A stretch of DNA of 64,000 bases from assembly GCF_021044825.1 (NCBI RefSeq), contig NZ_JAJNOC010000008.1:124001-188000 (forward strand), given 5' to 3'. Positions 11,827 to 20,457 of the stretch are shown here, piece after piece. Under the pieces are notes generated by a model. It worked only from the letters and a program-made list of their open reading frames with translations, searched no databases and had not been told where the DNA came from. Source of the DNA: Massilia phyllostachyos. Lineage in GTDB: Bacteria; Pseudomonadota; Gammaproteobacteria; Burkholderiales; Burkholderiaceae_D. The first letter of the stretch is position 1. Each line of letters opens with the position of its first letter. Made by a program: the position numbers and the translations under genes.

Positions 11827-11841
11827 CCAAGTTTGCCAATG

Positions 11842-13164
11842 TCATTGCTGCGTTCCTTGCTGACGACGGCGTTCGCCCTGCCCTTGCTGACCACCACGCG
11901 CACCCTGCGGACGATCACCCGGCAAGGTCACTTTGGCCCCATCACGCAAACGATCCGCGCCTTCCGTAATCACCTGCTCGCCCACCTTCAGCCCGGTCAT
12001 GATCTGCACCTTGTCCACCGTCGCCTGACCGCGCGTCACCGCACGTTGCGACACCGTCTTGTCCGCCGCATTCAGCACATACACGAAGTCGCCGTTCGAA
12101 CCATGGCGCAGCGCCGTCACCGGCACCACCACCGCATTCTCGATCGTGTTCAGCTGCAGGCGCAGGTTCACGAACTGGCTCGGGAACAGCTTGTTGTCGT
12201 TGTTGGCAAAGCGGGCCTTGGCGCGCACGGTGCCGGTCTGGACGTCGACCTGGTTGTCCAGGGCGATGAAGGAACCGGACGCCAGGCTGTCGGTGCGGGT
12301 GCGGTCCAGCGCGATGGCCGGCAGCTTCGCGTTCTGCGCGATGCGCTGCTGCAGCGCCGGCACCTGGTCTTGCGGCACCGTGAACTCGACGTCGATCGGC
12401 GACAGCTGGGTGATCACGGCCACGCCGTTGGCATCATTGCTGCCCACCAGGTTGCCGATGTCGACGGTGCGCAGGCCGAGGCGCCCCGAGATCGGCGCCT
12501 TCACTTGCGTGTAGCTGAGGTTCAGCTGCGCCACGCCTTCCGAGGCGCGGTCGGTCATCACGGTGCCTTCCAGCTGCTTGACCAGCGCAGCTTGCGTGTC
12601 GACTTCCTGGCGTGCGATGGAATCCTGTTCCAGCAGGGTGCGGTAGCGGGTCAAGGTCAGGCGCGCGCTTTCCAGCTGGGCTTCGTCGCGCTGGCGCTGG
12701 CCGCGCGCCTGTAGCAGCGCCATCTCGAAGGGACGCGGGTCGATGGTGGCCAGCACCTGGCCGGCCTTGACCAGCTGGCCTTCGGTAAACTGGATCTTCT
12801 GCAGCACGCCCGAGACCTGCGGCCGCACGGTGGCGGTCGCCGCGGCCACCACGGTGCCGAGCGCGTCGATGTTGACCGGGATGTCGGCCTGCTGGGCCTT
12901 GGCCACGCCGACCGTGGTGGCGGGCGCGCCGCGGCGGCCGCCGCCGGGTCCCCCCGGCCCTCCCCTGCCGCCCGGCCCGCCCGCGCCCGGCCCGCCGGCG
13001 CCGCCACCCGCGCTCTGGTGGGTCAGGCGCCACGCCAGCACGCCGAGGGCGACCATGGCCAGCACCGCGATCACGGCGCCGATGATGCGCCGGCGCCGTA
13101 GCGCCCGGGGCGATGGCGGCGGCGGGCTGGTGAGGGCGGATTTGGGGGAAGAATTCTGCTCCAT
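11842..13164 (-). CDS. mdtA: RND efflux periplasmic adaptor (membrane fusion protein), MdtA-like
   Basis: A 440-residue adaptor that links the permease pair to the outer-membrane channel. After a short basic cytoplasmic segment there is one membrane anchor (IIGAVIAVLAMVALGVLAW). A glycine/proline-rich run (about residues 52-77) follows, then the HlyD/lipoyl halves (VRPQVSGVLQKIQFTEGQLVKAGQVLATIDPRPF and VKAPISGRLGL) around a helical hairpin, then the beta-barrel and membrane-proximal domains. ATG at 13164 is chosen for the AAGGA box 7 bases upstream; the frame is open further but unsuited. It is the first gene of the efflux operon (adaptor, two permeases, channel). The C-terminal tail is Gln/Arg/Gly-rich. 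Confidence 0.92.
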   Translation of the reverse strand: MEQNSSPKSALTSPPPPSPRALRRRRIIGAVIAVLAMVALGVLAWRLTHQSAGGGAGGPGAGGPGGRGGPGGPGGGRRGAPATTVGVAKAQQADIPVNIDALGTVVAAATATVRPQVSGVLQKIQFTEGQLVKAGQVLATIDPRPFEMALLQARGQRQRDEAQLESARLTLTRYRTLLEQDSIARQEVDTQAALVKQLEGTVMTDRASEGVAQLNLSYTQVKAPISGRLGLRTVDIGNLVGSNDANGVAVITQLSPIDVEFTVPQDQVPALQQRIAQNAKLPAIALDRTRTDSLASGSFIALDNQVDVQTGTVRAKARFANNDNKLFPSQFVNLRLQLNTIENAVVVPVTALRHGSNGDFVYVLNAADKTVSQRAVTRGQATVDKVQIMTGLKVGEQVITEGADRLRDGAKVTLPGDRPQGARGGQQGQGERRRQQGTQQ

Positions 13165-13342
13165 GCTGATCCTTGTTATTTTCGCTAACGTGCTATTCGT
13201 ACAAGAGGGACCCCGAGAGCCTAGCATGCCACCCTCCATCGATATGTTTCGTAACGTACATTGCGCAGCCCCTCTTGTTACAAACCCAGGGTCAGGTTTA
13301 CACGGATTTACACCGTTGGCCCCACGATGGCCGCTGTAAACG
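13165..13342. other. Intergenic region upstream of the efflux operon
   Basis: No gene is seen. The stretch should hold the minus-strand promoter and control sites for the efflux operon, but no convincing -35/-10 pair or operator could be picked out by eye. It joins the terminator at 13348-13378. Confidence 0.5.
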
Positions 13343-13347
13343 GAAAA

Positions 13348-13378
13348 CGGGCGCGGAACTGTGTCCGCGCCCGTTTTT
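13348..13378. terminator. Strong intrinsic terminator between sppA and the efflux promoter region
   Basis: CGGGCGCGGA (13348-13357) pairs perfectly with TCCGCGCCCG (13364-13373) over a 6-base loop. It is followed by TTTTT on the plus strand, and on the minus strand the stem is followed by TTTTCC. It lies just past the sppA stop, so the minus-strand direction is the useful one; the hairpin should work both ways. Confidence 0.8.
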
Positions 13379-13431
13379 GCAAGCCAGTATGTCGTTACAA
13401 ACTGGCTACAATTTTCTTCATGCCGCGCCCG

Positions 13432-15288
13432 TCATGGCATCTCGCACAGGCAGTGCGTGATGGCGGCGAAGGGCTTGCGGCCGTCCGCCACTTCGTTCAG
13501 CCAGGCCATGTCTTGCGCCACCTTTGCGACCGGCCCGGCCGGCAGAGCGTTCTCCAGCAGGCCGAGCTTGACCTGGATGTTGATCGCCTGGGCGGTCGAG
13601 GCGCCCATCATGTTCAGGAAGCGTTCCAGCTTGCCGACCGGACGCTCGATGTAGGCGACACGGTAATCCGCGCCCAGCTTGGCGGCCTTGGCGGCCGTGT
13701 TCAGGGCATCGCGGTAGCTGCCCAGGCGGTCGACCAGTCCGCGCTCCCTGGCCTGGGCGCCGGTCCAGACCCGGCCCTGCCCCACTTCGTCGATCTTCGC
13801 TGGCGTGGTCTTGCGGGCCGCGGCGGCGCGGCTGGTGAACTCGCCATAGACGTTGTTGATGCTGCTCTGAATCAATTGGCTGAAGCGCGGGTCGAGCGGG
13901 CGCAGTGGGTTGTAGGCGTCGGCCAGCCAGGTGGTGGTGTAGCCCTCGGTGTGGATGCCCAGCTTGTCGCCCACCTTCTCGGCGGTCGGCAGGATGGTGA
14001 ACACGCCGATCGAACCGGTGATGGTGGCCGGGTCGGCGATGACCTCGTCGGCCGCCATCGAGATCCAGTAGCCGCCGGAGGCCGCGACGTCGCCCATCGA
14101 GACGATCACCGGCTTGCCGGCCGCGCGCGTCAGTTCCAGCTCGCGCCGGATCAGTTCAGAACCATAGGCGCTGCCGCCGGGCGAATCGACGCGCAGCACC
14201 ACGGCCTTGACTGCCTCGTCCTCGCGCGCCTGGCGGATCAGGTTGGCGGTGGTGATGCCGCCGACCACGCCCGGGCCGCTCGAACCCTCGGTGATGTTGC
14301 CCGACGCGACCACCACGCCGACCGCATCACCGAAGGGCTTGGGCTGGTGGCGCTGCAGGTAGTCGCCGTAGGCGACCTGGCGGAAGGACTTGATGCTCTC
14401 GTCCCAGGCGCCGCGCTTGACCAGCATGTCGCGCAGCTCGTCGCGGGTCTTGAGGCCGTCGACCAGCTTGGCCTGCAGGGCCACCTTGGCCGCGCTGCCG
14501 CCCTGCGCTTGCATCTGCTGTGGCAGGGTCTCGATCCAGGACGCCAGCGTGCCCTTGGCCAGCTTGCGGTTCTTCTCGACCTGGCCGGTATAGTCCTGCC
14601 ACAGGGCGTTGTACAGGTAGCTGTCGGCTTCCTGGGCCGCCTGCGAGGGACCGTTGGCGATATAGGGTTCGGCGAAGCTTTTATACGTGCCGACCTTGAT
14701 CAGGTTGACGGTCACGCCCAGCTTGTCGAGCGCGTCGCGATAGTAGTTGCGGCGCCCGCCGAAGCCTTCGATCAGCACCATGCCCATCGGGTGCACATAG
14801 ACTTCGTCGGCGTGCGAGGCCAGCAGGTAGCGTTTCTGGTCGTAGGTCCCGCCCCAGGCCACCACCTTCTTGCCGGATGCGCGCACGCGGTCGATCGCCG
14901 CGCCGACGTCGCGCAGCATGGCCAGGCCGCCGCCGTTCATCTGGTCCAGCAGCAGCACCACGGTGTCGATGCTCTTGTCCTTGGCGGCCGCATCGAGCAC
15001 CGTGAGCAGGTCGCGCAGGCGCACCGCGCGCTTGCTGTCGCCGGCCACGCTGTCGAGCAGGGTGTCTTCCAGGCTCGACTGGTAGGTTTCGACCAGGTCG
15101 CCCTTCAGTTCCAGCACCAGCGCGCTCTTGGCCGCGATCGGCTTGACGCCGCCGCCGGAAAAGAGCATCACGATCAGGATCACGAACAGCAGGAACAGCA
15201 GGTTCATGAAGGTGCGGCGGGACACGTCGACCGCATGCCACAGCATGCCGAAGGCGCGCCGCAGTGCGCTCAAGGGTTTGAAAGCCAT
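13432..15288 (-). CDS. sppA: Signal peptide peptidase SppA, long (67K) type
   Basis: A 618-residue membrane serine protease that degrades leftover signal peptides in the inner membrane. One N-terminal membrane anchor (FMNLLFLLFVILIVMLFSG, about 27-46) is followed by two SppA/peptidase S49 repeats. The catalytic dyad is split between them as in the E. coli enzyme: Lys203 in KVGTYKSFAEPY and Ser404 in SMGDVAASGGYW, with GSIGVF downstream. Length matches the 67K family. Transcription should end at the hairpin 13348-13373. It lies downstream of, and on the same strand as, the symporter gene. Confidence 0.95.
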   Translation of the reverse strand: MAFKPLSALRRAFGMLWHAVDVSRRTFMNLLFLLFVILIVMLFSGGGVKPIAAKSALVLELKGDLVETYQSSLEDTLLDSVAGDSKRAVRLRDLLTVLDAAAKDKSIDTVVLLLDQMNGGGLAMLRDVGAAIDRVRASGKKVVAWGGTYDQKRYLLASHADEVYVHPMGMVLIEGFGGRRNYYRDALDKLGVTVNLIKVGTYKSFAEPYIANGPSQAAQEADSYLYNALWQDYTGQVEKNRKLAKGTLASWIETLPQQMQAQGGSAAKVALQAKLVDGLKTRDELRDMLVKRGAWDESIKSFRQVAYGDYLQRHQPKPFGDAVGVVVASGNITEGSSGPGVVGGITTANLIRQAREDEAVKAVVLRVDSPGGSAYGSELIRRELELTRAAGKPVIVSMGDVAASGGYWISMAADEVIADPATITGSIGVFTILPTAEKVGDKLGIHTEGYTTTWLADAYNPLRPLDPRFSQLIQSSINNVYGEFTSRAAAARKTTPAKIDEVGQGRVWTGAQARERGLVDRLGSYRDALNTAAKAAKLGADYRVAYIERPVGKLERFLNMMGASTAQAINIQVKLGLLENALPAGPVAKVAQDMAWLNEVADGRKPFAAITHCLCEMP

Positions 15289-15318
15289 CGAAACTCCGTA
15301 TCAGTGATTGATGTCGGC

Positions 15319-16788
15319 TCAGGCTGATGCCAACGCCGGGCCGGTCTTTTCCTTGCGGGAGATTGCAAACAAACCGGCAAACACCAGTATGCCATTTACT
15401 ATCAGCAATTCCAGCCCAAGGCGGTAAGAACCGAGCAGATGTTCCTGATTGTACTCAAGGAGCGCGCAGAGAATCGGTGCGCCGATCGTAATGAACGGCA
15501 CCAGGCGGTCGTTCGGAATGCGGCGCGTCATCATGCCGAAGCCGAACAGGCCCAGCAACGGACCGTAGGTATAGGCCGCCAGCTTGAGGATGACCACGAT
15601 CATGCTCGGGTTGTCGGCGGCCTTGAAGCCCAGCACCAGGAACAGGAACAGCGCGGCAAAACCCAGGTGCACGTGGCGGCGCAGCCTTTCCTTGGCCGCT
15701 TCCGTGAGGTCGGTGCGGCGCTTGATGCCGAGGATATCGATGCAGAACGAGGACGTCAATGCCGTGATGGCCCCGTCCGCGCTCGGGAACAGGGCCGAGA
15801 TCAGAGCGATCAGGAAAATGATCTGCACCGTGGCGGGCAGATGGCCCATCACCACGGCCGGGAAGATCTTATCGCCGGTGGCGGTCACGCCCACGCTTGG
15901 CGCATACAGATACAGCAGGCCGCCCAGGAACAGGAAGCTCAGCAACACCACGACCAGCACCGCGGTCAGCGTCAAGAGGTTCTTCTGCGAATCCTTCAGG
16001 GTTTTCACCGAGATGGTCTTCTGCATCATCTCCTGGTCCATGCCGGTCATGGTCAGCACGATGAAGATGCCGGCCACGATCTGCTTGAGGAAGAAGTTGG
16101 GGCTGTCGAAATCCGTGGTGAAGACGCGCGCCAGGCCCTGCGACTGCATCGCGTTCAGGCTTTCGGGAATCGACATGCCGAGCTCGCCCAGCAGGAACCA
16201 GACGCAGGCGAACAGGCCGAACAGCATGCAGGTGGTCTGCAGGGTGTCGGTCCAGACGATGGTTTTGACGCCGCCCTGGTAGGTGTACATCAGGATCATG
16301 CCGAGGATGACCAGGGTCGTGATCCAGAACGGGATGCCGAGGCTGTCGAGGATGATGGCCTGCAGGATGTTCACCACCAGATACAGGCGCGCGGTGGCGC
16401 CCAGCAGGCGCGAGATGATGAAGAAGCCCGCCCCGCTCTGGTAGGAACGGCGTCCGAGGCGCACGTCGAGGTAGTGGTAGATCGAGGTCAGCTGCAGGCG
16501 GTAATATAGCGGCAGCAGCAGGTAGACCACGGCGACGTAGCCGATCACGTAGCCGATCAGGATCTGGGCGTAGCCGAAGGCATCCGCGCCGACGGCGCCG
16601 GGCACGCTGACGAACGTGGCGCCGGACAGCGTGGTGCCGACCATGCCGAAGGCGACCAGCATCCAGTTGCTGCTCTTGTTACCGATGAAGAAGCTGTCGT
16701 TGTTGGCGTTGCGCGAGGTGGCCCAGGCGACGCCGAGCAGGAGGGCGAAGTAGCCGATGAGGATTGCAAAAAGTAGTGCCGGGGACAT
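15319..16788 (-). CDS. Sodium:solute symporter family (SSS) transporter
   Basis: A 489-residue integral membrane protein with about 13 predicted helices. SSS marks are the unwound first helix region (SATFVSVPGAVGADAFGY), GGVKTIVWTDTLQT and SALFPSADGAITALTSSFCIDI, which carries Ser/Thr residues of the Na2 site. The substrate cannot be named; relatives carry sugars, amino acids or organic acids. ATG at 16788 begins the first helix (MSPALLFAILIGYFALLLG). The upstream in-frame extension to 16872 has no transporter character. It lies 30 bp upstream of sppA on the same strand and may be co-transcribed with it. Confidence 0.85.
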   Translation of the reverse strand: MSPALLFAILIGYFALLLGVAWATSRNANNDSFFIGNKSSNWMLVAFGMVGTTLSGATFVSVPGAVGADAFGYAQILIGYVIGYVAVVYLLLPLYYRLQLTSIYHYLDVRLGRRSYQSGAGFFIISRLLGATARLYLVVNILQAIILDSLGIPFWITTLVILGMILMYTYQGGVKTIVWTDTLQTTCMLFGLFACVWFLLGELGMSIPESLNAMQSQGLARVFTTDFDSPNFFLKQIVAGIFIVLTMTGMDQEMMQKTISVKTLKDSQKNLLTLTAVLVVVLLSFLFLGGLLYLYAPSVGVTATGDKIFPAVVMGHLPATVQIIFLIALISALFPSADGAITALTSSFCIDILGIKRRTDLTEAAKERLRRHVHLGFAALFLFLVLGFKAADNPSMIVVILKLAAYTYGPLLGLFGFGMMTRRIPNDRLVPFITIGAPILCALLEYNQEHLLGSYRLGLELLIVNGILVFAGLFAISRKEKTGPALASA

Positions 16789-16915
16789 GGAATTCCAATG
16801 CGGGTTATCGTTTCGCCCAGCAATATACACTGAAGCGATAGCACCGGGAATGCAGCAAGCTTGCACTGTCATGCCTGCCGGTTATGCCCCTCCTGCCCTT
16901 TCTGCCGCCATATCC

Positions 16916-17182
16916 TTACTGTTCGCAAAAGGTTCCGATCGTTGCGATCAAGGTAGCACCGCACGTCGTTTTGTGACCCTCATAGGCAACTTCCTTATCA
17001 TCGATAACGTGACCTGGACTGCCTTCGGCAATCTTGCAGTTGTCATGTCCCTTGATAGGGCAACTGCAGAGATCGCCGACACGAGCAACCGCTTTGCCAT
17101 CGACAGTAAAATAGTCTGCGCTCGCGCTGACAACCTTGCCGCCGTGAGACGTCGGGTCGCCGAGGCGAATTACATTCGGCAT
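16916..17182 (-). CDS. PAAR-domain type VI secretion spike-tip protein
   Basis: An 88-residue PAAR protein, just the domain with no effector extension. It begins PNVIRLGDPTSHGG, the conserved start of the repeat, and contains VARVGDLCSCPIKGHDNC and GATLIATIG. PAAR proteins cap the VgrG trimer with a zinc-stabilised cone; the His and Cys residues seen are suited to this. It lies 3 bp downstream of the immunity gene as the last gene of the VgrG-lipase-immunity-PAAR cassette. Confidence 0.92.
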   Translation of the reverse strand: MPNVIRLGDPTSHGGKVVSASADYFTVDGKAVARVGDLCSCPIKGHDNCKIAEGSPGHVIDDKEVAYEGHKTTCGATLIATIGTFCEQ

Positions 17183-17185
17183 GGC

Positions 17186-18682
17186 TCACCCTTTCTCATC
17201 TGGAGGGGATGCCGGCCCGTGGCTGTCATCGCGGCTATCGATTTTATCCTTATTTGTAGCGCTTGAATCCGAACGTACTTGTGCAGTGGATGGCGTTTGT
17301 GCCGCGATATTGGGAGGACTCGTCTCGTCGTCATAGCCGACCAGTTTCCAGATTGTCGCCAGCTGGTGTGAAGGCGCCTGTCCTCTCATCTTTTGCCATA
17401 ACGACGGCTCGCCACGGATGAGAACGCGTGGCATGACGTTGCCAGCCTTGATGTATTGGCGTTGGATACCTCCCATGCTGGATGCTTCGCTGGACTCCCA
17501 CATGCCGGTCTGCGGACAAGTGCGCCCGGTCGAAGCGAGTTCTCCCAGTGGGAACAGTGGCTGATGATCTGTCCCGACTGCCTTTGTCGCTGCAACACCT
17601 GTCGGACGCACACGGATCGTGCTAGTGATTTTGTCCCATACCGCGATAGCTTCTGCATCACTGAGAAGAGGCTTGGCCGATCCGGCTTCATTCTCTGCGA
17701 TGCCGGTCTGCATCTGAACATTGATGAACGGTTTCAGCGGGTCGCCCCCTACACCTTGAAAATCCATCCCGAAATCATGGATTGAATGGATTTCAGGTTG
17801 TTCTGGTGAGCGCCCCAATACTTCGAAGCCTTCGCCCCAGTTCTGGATTGTCCGCTTCCCCCTACGAAAATACTTGGTTTTGAGGCGTATATGACTGGGA
17901 TTCTCTGCCTTCAGGTCTCGTTCGAGACGTGAAAGCTGCCACTCCAGGGTATTACTTTCATCCAATTTTCGGTGTGCCGGCCTGATTGCAATCGACAAGT
18001 GTGTATCCGGAAATTCCTTTAAACGAAAACCTATTTCCATCAGCTCGCCTGGATTTTCCATGGGTGTTCCTGACTCATCAGGTAGAAAGCCAAATTCTAT
18101 GCAGTTGCCAGGTTCGGTTGGAACGTCAGTTTCGTTGCGCTGACGCACTCGGCTAGCCATACTCTTTATCGTAGCCACTGCTCTAGTTTTGTCTTCGCTC
18201 AGCGGTCGAGCTTTAATAACGATCCCAGCGTCATGCAGGCTAAAGTACCCCGTAATCCTGAGCCCGCTGATTGCAGTAGAATCTTCGTAACCCGTAACGA
18301 TCTGCCCTTCAGGCTTATTTACCTCCTCTATCGAAATTAGCAGCTGGGCATTATCATGATAGACGGCCTGCTCACTTTTGAGTTCTTTAATAAATTGTCG
18401 AGCTTCGGCCTGCACCTCGTCGATTCCTTTAGGGTAAACTAGCAAAGTTAACGGGATGCTCGAACGACCCCATGCAGTTGTAGCTGATTCAGGCACATCG
18501 ACCATAAACCTTCCAAAGCAAACTGTTTTGGTTTTTTCAAACATAGATTGTAATCGAAGGGTAAGCGTCGCCACTTTCGTATCCTTCCGTTCTTCAGCAT
18601 TGGAATCGAATGAAGCTGAAATCACAATCCCAGCAACAAACAGTAGATGGAAAAGGTTTCTTTTAAGAATTAAATGCATCAT
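17186..18682 (-). CDS. Tli4-family immunity protein for the adjacent phospholipase effector
   Basis: A 498-residue exported protein with an N-terminal signal peptide (LKRNLFHLLFVAGIVISASFDSNA). The segment TVCFGRFMVDVPESATTAWG and the C-terminal CPQTGMWESSE resemble the Tli4 family, which sits in the periplasm and blocks the Tle4 phospholipase so that producing cells survive sister-cell attack. ATG at 18682 is preceded by GAGGA, which overlaps the TGA stop of the lipase gene, so the two are coupled. The frame is open a little further (to 18703) but lacks a better ribosome site. Base composition is clearly more A/T-rich than the flanks. The C-terminal tail is polar and poorly conserved in appearance. 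Confidence 0.82.
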   Translation of the reverse strand: MMHLILKRNLFHLLFVAGIVISASFDSNAEERKDTKVATLTLRLQSMFEKTKTVCFGRFMVDVPESATTAWGRSSIPLTLLVYPKGIDEVQAEARQFIKELKSEQAVYHDNAQLLISIEEVNKPEGQIVTGYEDSTAISGLRITGYFSLHDAGIVIKARPLSEDKTRAVATIKSMASRVRQRNETDVPTEPGNCIEFGFLPDESGTPMENPGELMEIGFRLKEFPDTHLSIAIRPAHRKLDESNTLEWQLSRLERDLKAENPSHIRLKTKYFRRGKRTIQNWGEGFEVLGRSPEQPEIHSIHDFGMDFQGVGGDPLKPFINVQMQTGIAENEAGSAKPLLSDAEAIAVWDKITSTIRVRPTGVAATKAVGTDHQPLFPLGELASTGRTCPQTGMWESSEASSMGGIQRQYIKAGNVMPRVLIRGEPSLWQKMRGQAPSHQLATIWKLVGYDDETSPPNIAAQTPSTAQVRSDSSATNKDKIDSRDDSHGPASPPDEKG

Positions 18683-18687
18683 TATCC

Positions 18688-20439
18688 TCACTCGCAATTC
18701 CAACGTACCTGCTGAGCGATCCGGACAATTCCGTATAGGGTCGATGCAATCGCTCTCGGATCTTTATAACTGGACTGGTGTTCGTAACCAGTCTGGCGAA
18801 ATATCCCTTTAAATTGGCCGCTTTTTAACTGGTGGTCGGAGGATTTAGCTGGCACGGTTTGATCTCCCGCCGCGGATGGGGAACGAATGGTTGCATATAT
18901 TGGTTTAGGAACGCGATCAATAAAAGGTTGAAGTGCTTTATTGGAAACCGATGGGTCATAGCGAACGAGTTCTATCTTGCCTTGTCTCGTATCGCTGAGA
19001 ATGGGCCAGTCTTGCCAGCCTTCGGGATCAGCACAATGCCGATCAACCTCCCAAACGACTTCACCAAAGCTTTGACGCCCCCTATCTGCACCATAATGCG
19101 CATAGCTGTTGGGATGGTACGTATCCGCAATTGCTTGATGAAATTTTTTTGCCCTGTCGAGATAATCACAGGTTCGCTCGAAAGACCCGCCTCCTTCTTG
19201 TGCCGTAAAATTGGAGGGATTGATCCACCTTTCAACAAAAAGTGAATACCATTTGTCTCTCACTTTATAGATTTCGTTATACGGGTCACCCTGCTTTGGC
19301 CAGCTTTCCAGATCGCGTCCATTGTGTTGCACGCGCAACCAGCTATTGCCATAGGACTCAGATGGGAGTAATTGCAGCCCTCCTGGTGCGTTTGCCAGCA
19401 CCGCAGTAACTTCGTCGCCAAAATTGCCTGCTACTTTTGCGCCGATGCTTTCGGTCGCGCCGTTCATCATTCCAGGATCCTCGAACCCTGCCCGCATGCG
19501 CTTATAGGCGGCTGGCGCGCCGATTGCCGGCATGACGCCATGGACAATACCGGCAACTTTGTCTCGCAGATTTCCATACATCGGGTGTATCAAGGCCCTG
19601 CCGACTAGGCCGCCCATCGAGTGGGTAACCACGATAACCTGATTGCATTCGTATCCGGAACTATTTAGATCGTCGATCACCCGATTGATCCGCCTTGCAA
19701 TGACCTTTGCGTTCTCGCCATTGCACTGCAGCCAGTTATAGCCGAAGGCATAAACTGCAAACCAACAGCCACTGGCGACCTTCATTAGTTCCACCTCCGT
19801 CAAAGCCTGCATCGGGTAATTTGGATCGGCCATCCACGCACGGGGCTCGACACCGACGACGTCGCGCCATGTCTGTCGAAGTTTGCCTTCGAAGAATGTG
19901 TCGTTGAGGCGCGACTCAAGATGCTGCAGTATCTCACCGTAGCTGTTGAAAAAAACCTCGCCCCATCCCCGTGCCCGTGCTTTCTGTGTAGCCGTACGCC
20001 TGTTTCTGACTGTAGGTGGGTCGTCCTTTAGCAAGGGCGATGCGAAATCCTGTTGGAGTTTGACATTGGCGTGCCTGCCATCACCACTGACAAACGAACG
20101 GCCAGACGGGTCATAAATATCAACGGTAGTCTGGTCCGGGTCCAGCATCAGTTGACGATCGCGCGGCGTCAAATTGCTCGCGCCGTGGATGTTAGTCGGC
20201 CCAAGGACGTCCGGGCGCCACGCTATATTGTCGCTTTTGCGCAGTTGCTGTTGGCGCCCTGCACTCATCCTCAAGTTCGACCCCATAATCCCCGGAAGGA
20301 ATATCACTGGCAGGACGCGCTTGGGAAGAATCCGCGCGCATTGCGGCTTATCGTCCTGCACTGGCGTTGCGAATCCTTCAGCCTTCCGCGCAGCGCCCGC
20401 ATTCTGCTGTGCTGGCAAGGGATGTTCCACGCGTGTCAT
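18688..20439 (-). CDS. Type VI secretion lipase effector, Tle4-like (PGAP1/alpha-beta hydrolase fold)
   Basis: A 583-residue protein with an alpha/beta-hydrolase core. An oxyanion-type loop (VIFLPGIMGSNLR) lies at 44-57, the nucleophile Ser274 is in VVTHSMGGLVGR, the likely acid Asp526 is in GDQTVP, and the likely base His554 is in GYEHQSS. Tle4 effectors are delivered into the rival cell's periplasm by VgrG/PAAR and hydrolyse membrane phospholipids. No signal peptide is seen, as expected for T6SS delivery. It follows the VgrG gene by 18 bp and is followed by a Tli4-like immunity gene, which is the main reason for the Tle4 assignment. Another Tle class with a GxSxG-type centre remains possible. 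Substrate specificity is not visible. Confidence 0.82.
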   Translation of the reverse strand: MTRVEHPLPAQQNAGAARKAEGFATPVQDDKPQCARILPKRVLPVIFLPGIMGSNLRMSAGRQQQLRKSDNIAWRPDVLGPTNIHGASNLTPRDRQLMLDPDQTTVDIYDPSGRSFVSGDGRHANVKLQQDFASPLLKDDPPTVRNRRTATQKARARGWGEVFFNSYGEILQHLESRLNDTFFEGKLRQTWRDVVGVEPRAWMADPNYPMQALTEVELMKVASGCWFAVYAFGYNWLQCNGENAKVIARRINRVIDDLNSSGYECNQVIVVTHSMGGLVGRALIHPMYGNLRDKVAGIVHGVMPAIGAPAAYKRMRAGFEDPGMMNGATESIGAKVAGNFGDEVTAVLANAPGGLQLLPSESYGNSWLRVQHNGRDLESWPKQGDPYNEIYKVRDKWYSLFVERWINPSNFTAQEGGGSFERTCDYLDRAKKFHQAIADTYHPNSYAHYGADRGRQSFGEVVWEVDRHCADPEGWQDWPILSDTRQGKIELVRYDPSVSNKALQPFIDRVPKPIYATIRSPSAAGDQTVPAKSSDHQLKSGQFKGIFRQTGYEHQSSYKDPRAIASTLYGIVRIAQQVRWNCE

Positions 20440-20457
20440 GATTTACTTTCCTCCGCA

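Noticed and set aside
5263..11969. Two very long plus-strand frames (about 1147 and 1104 residues) opposite the RND permeases
   Set aside because: Antisense shadows: rich in His, Gln, Asp and Arg, without fold marks, while the minus strand encodes clear permeases with family motifs.
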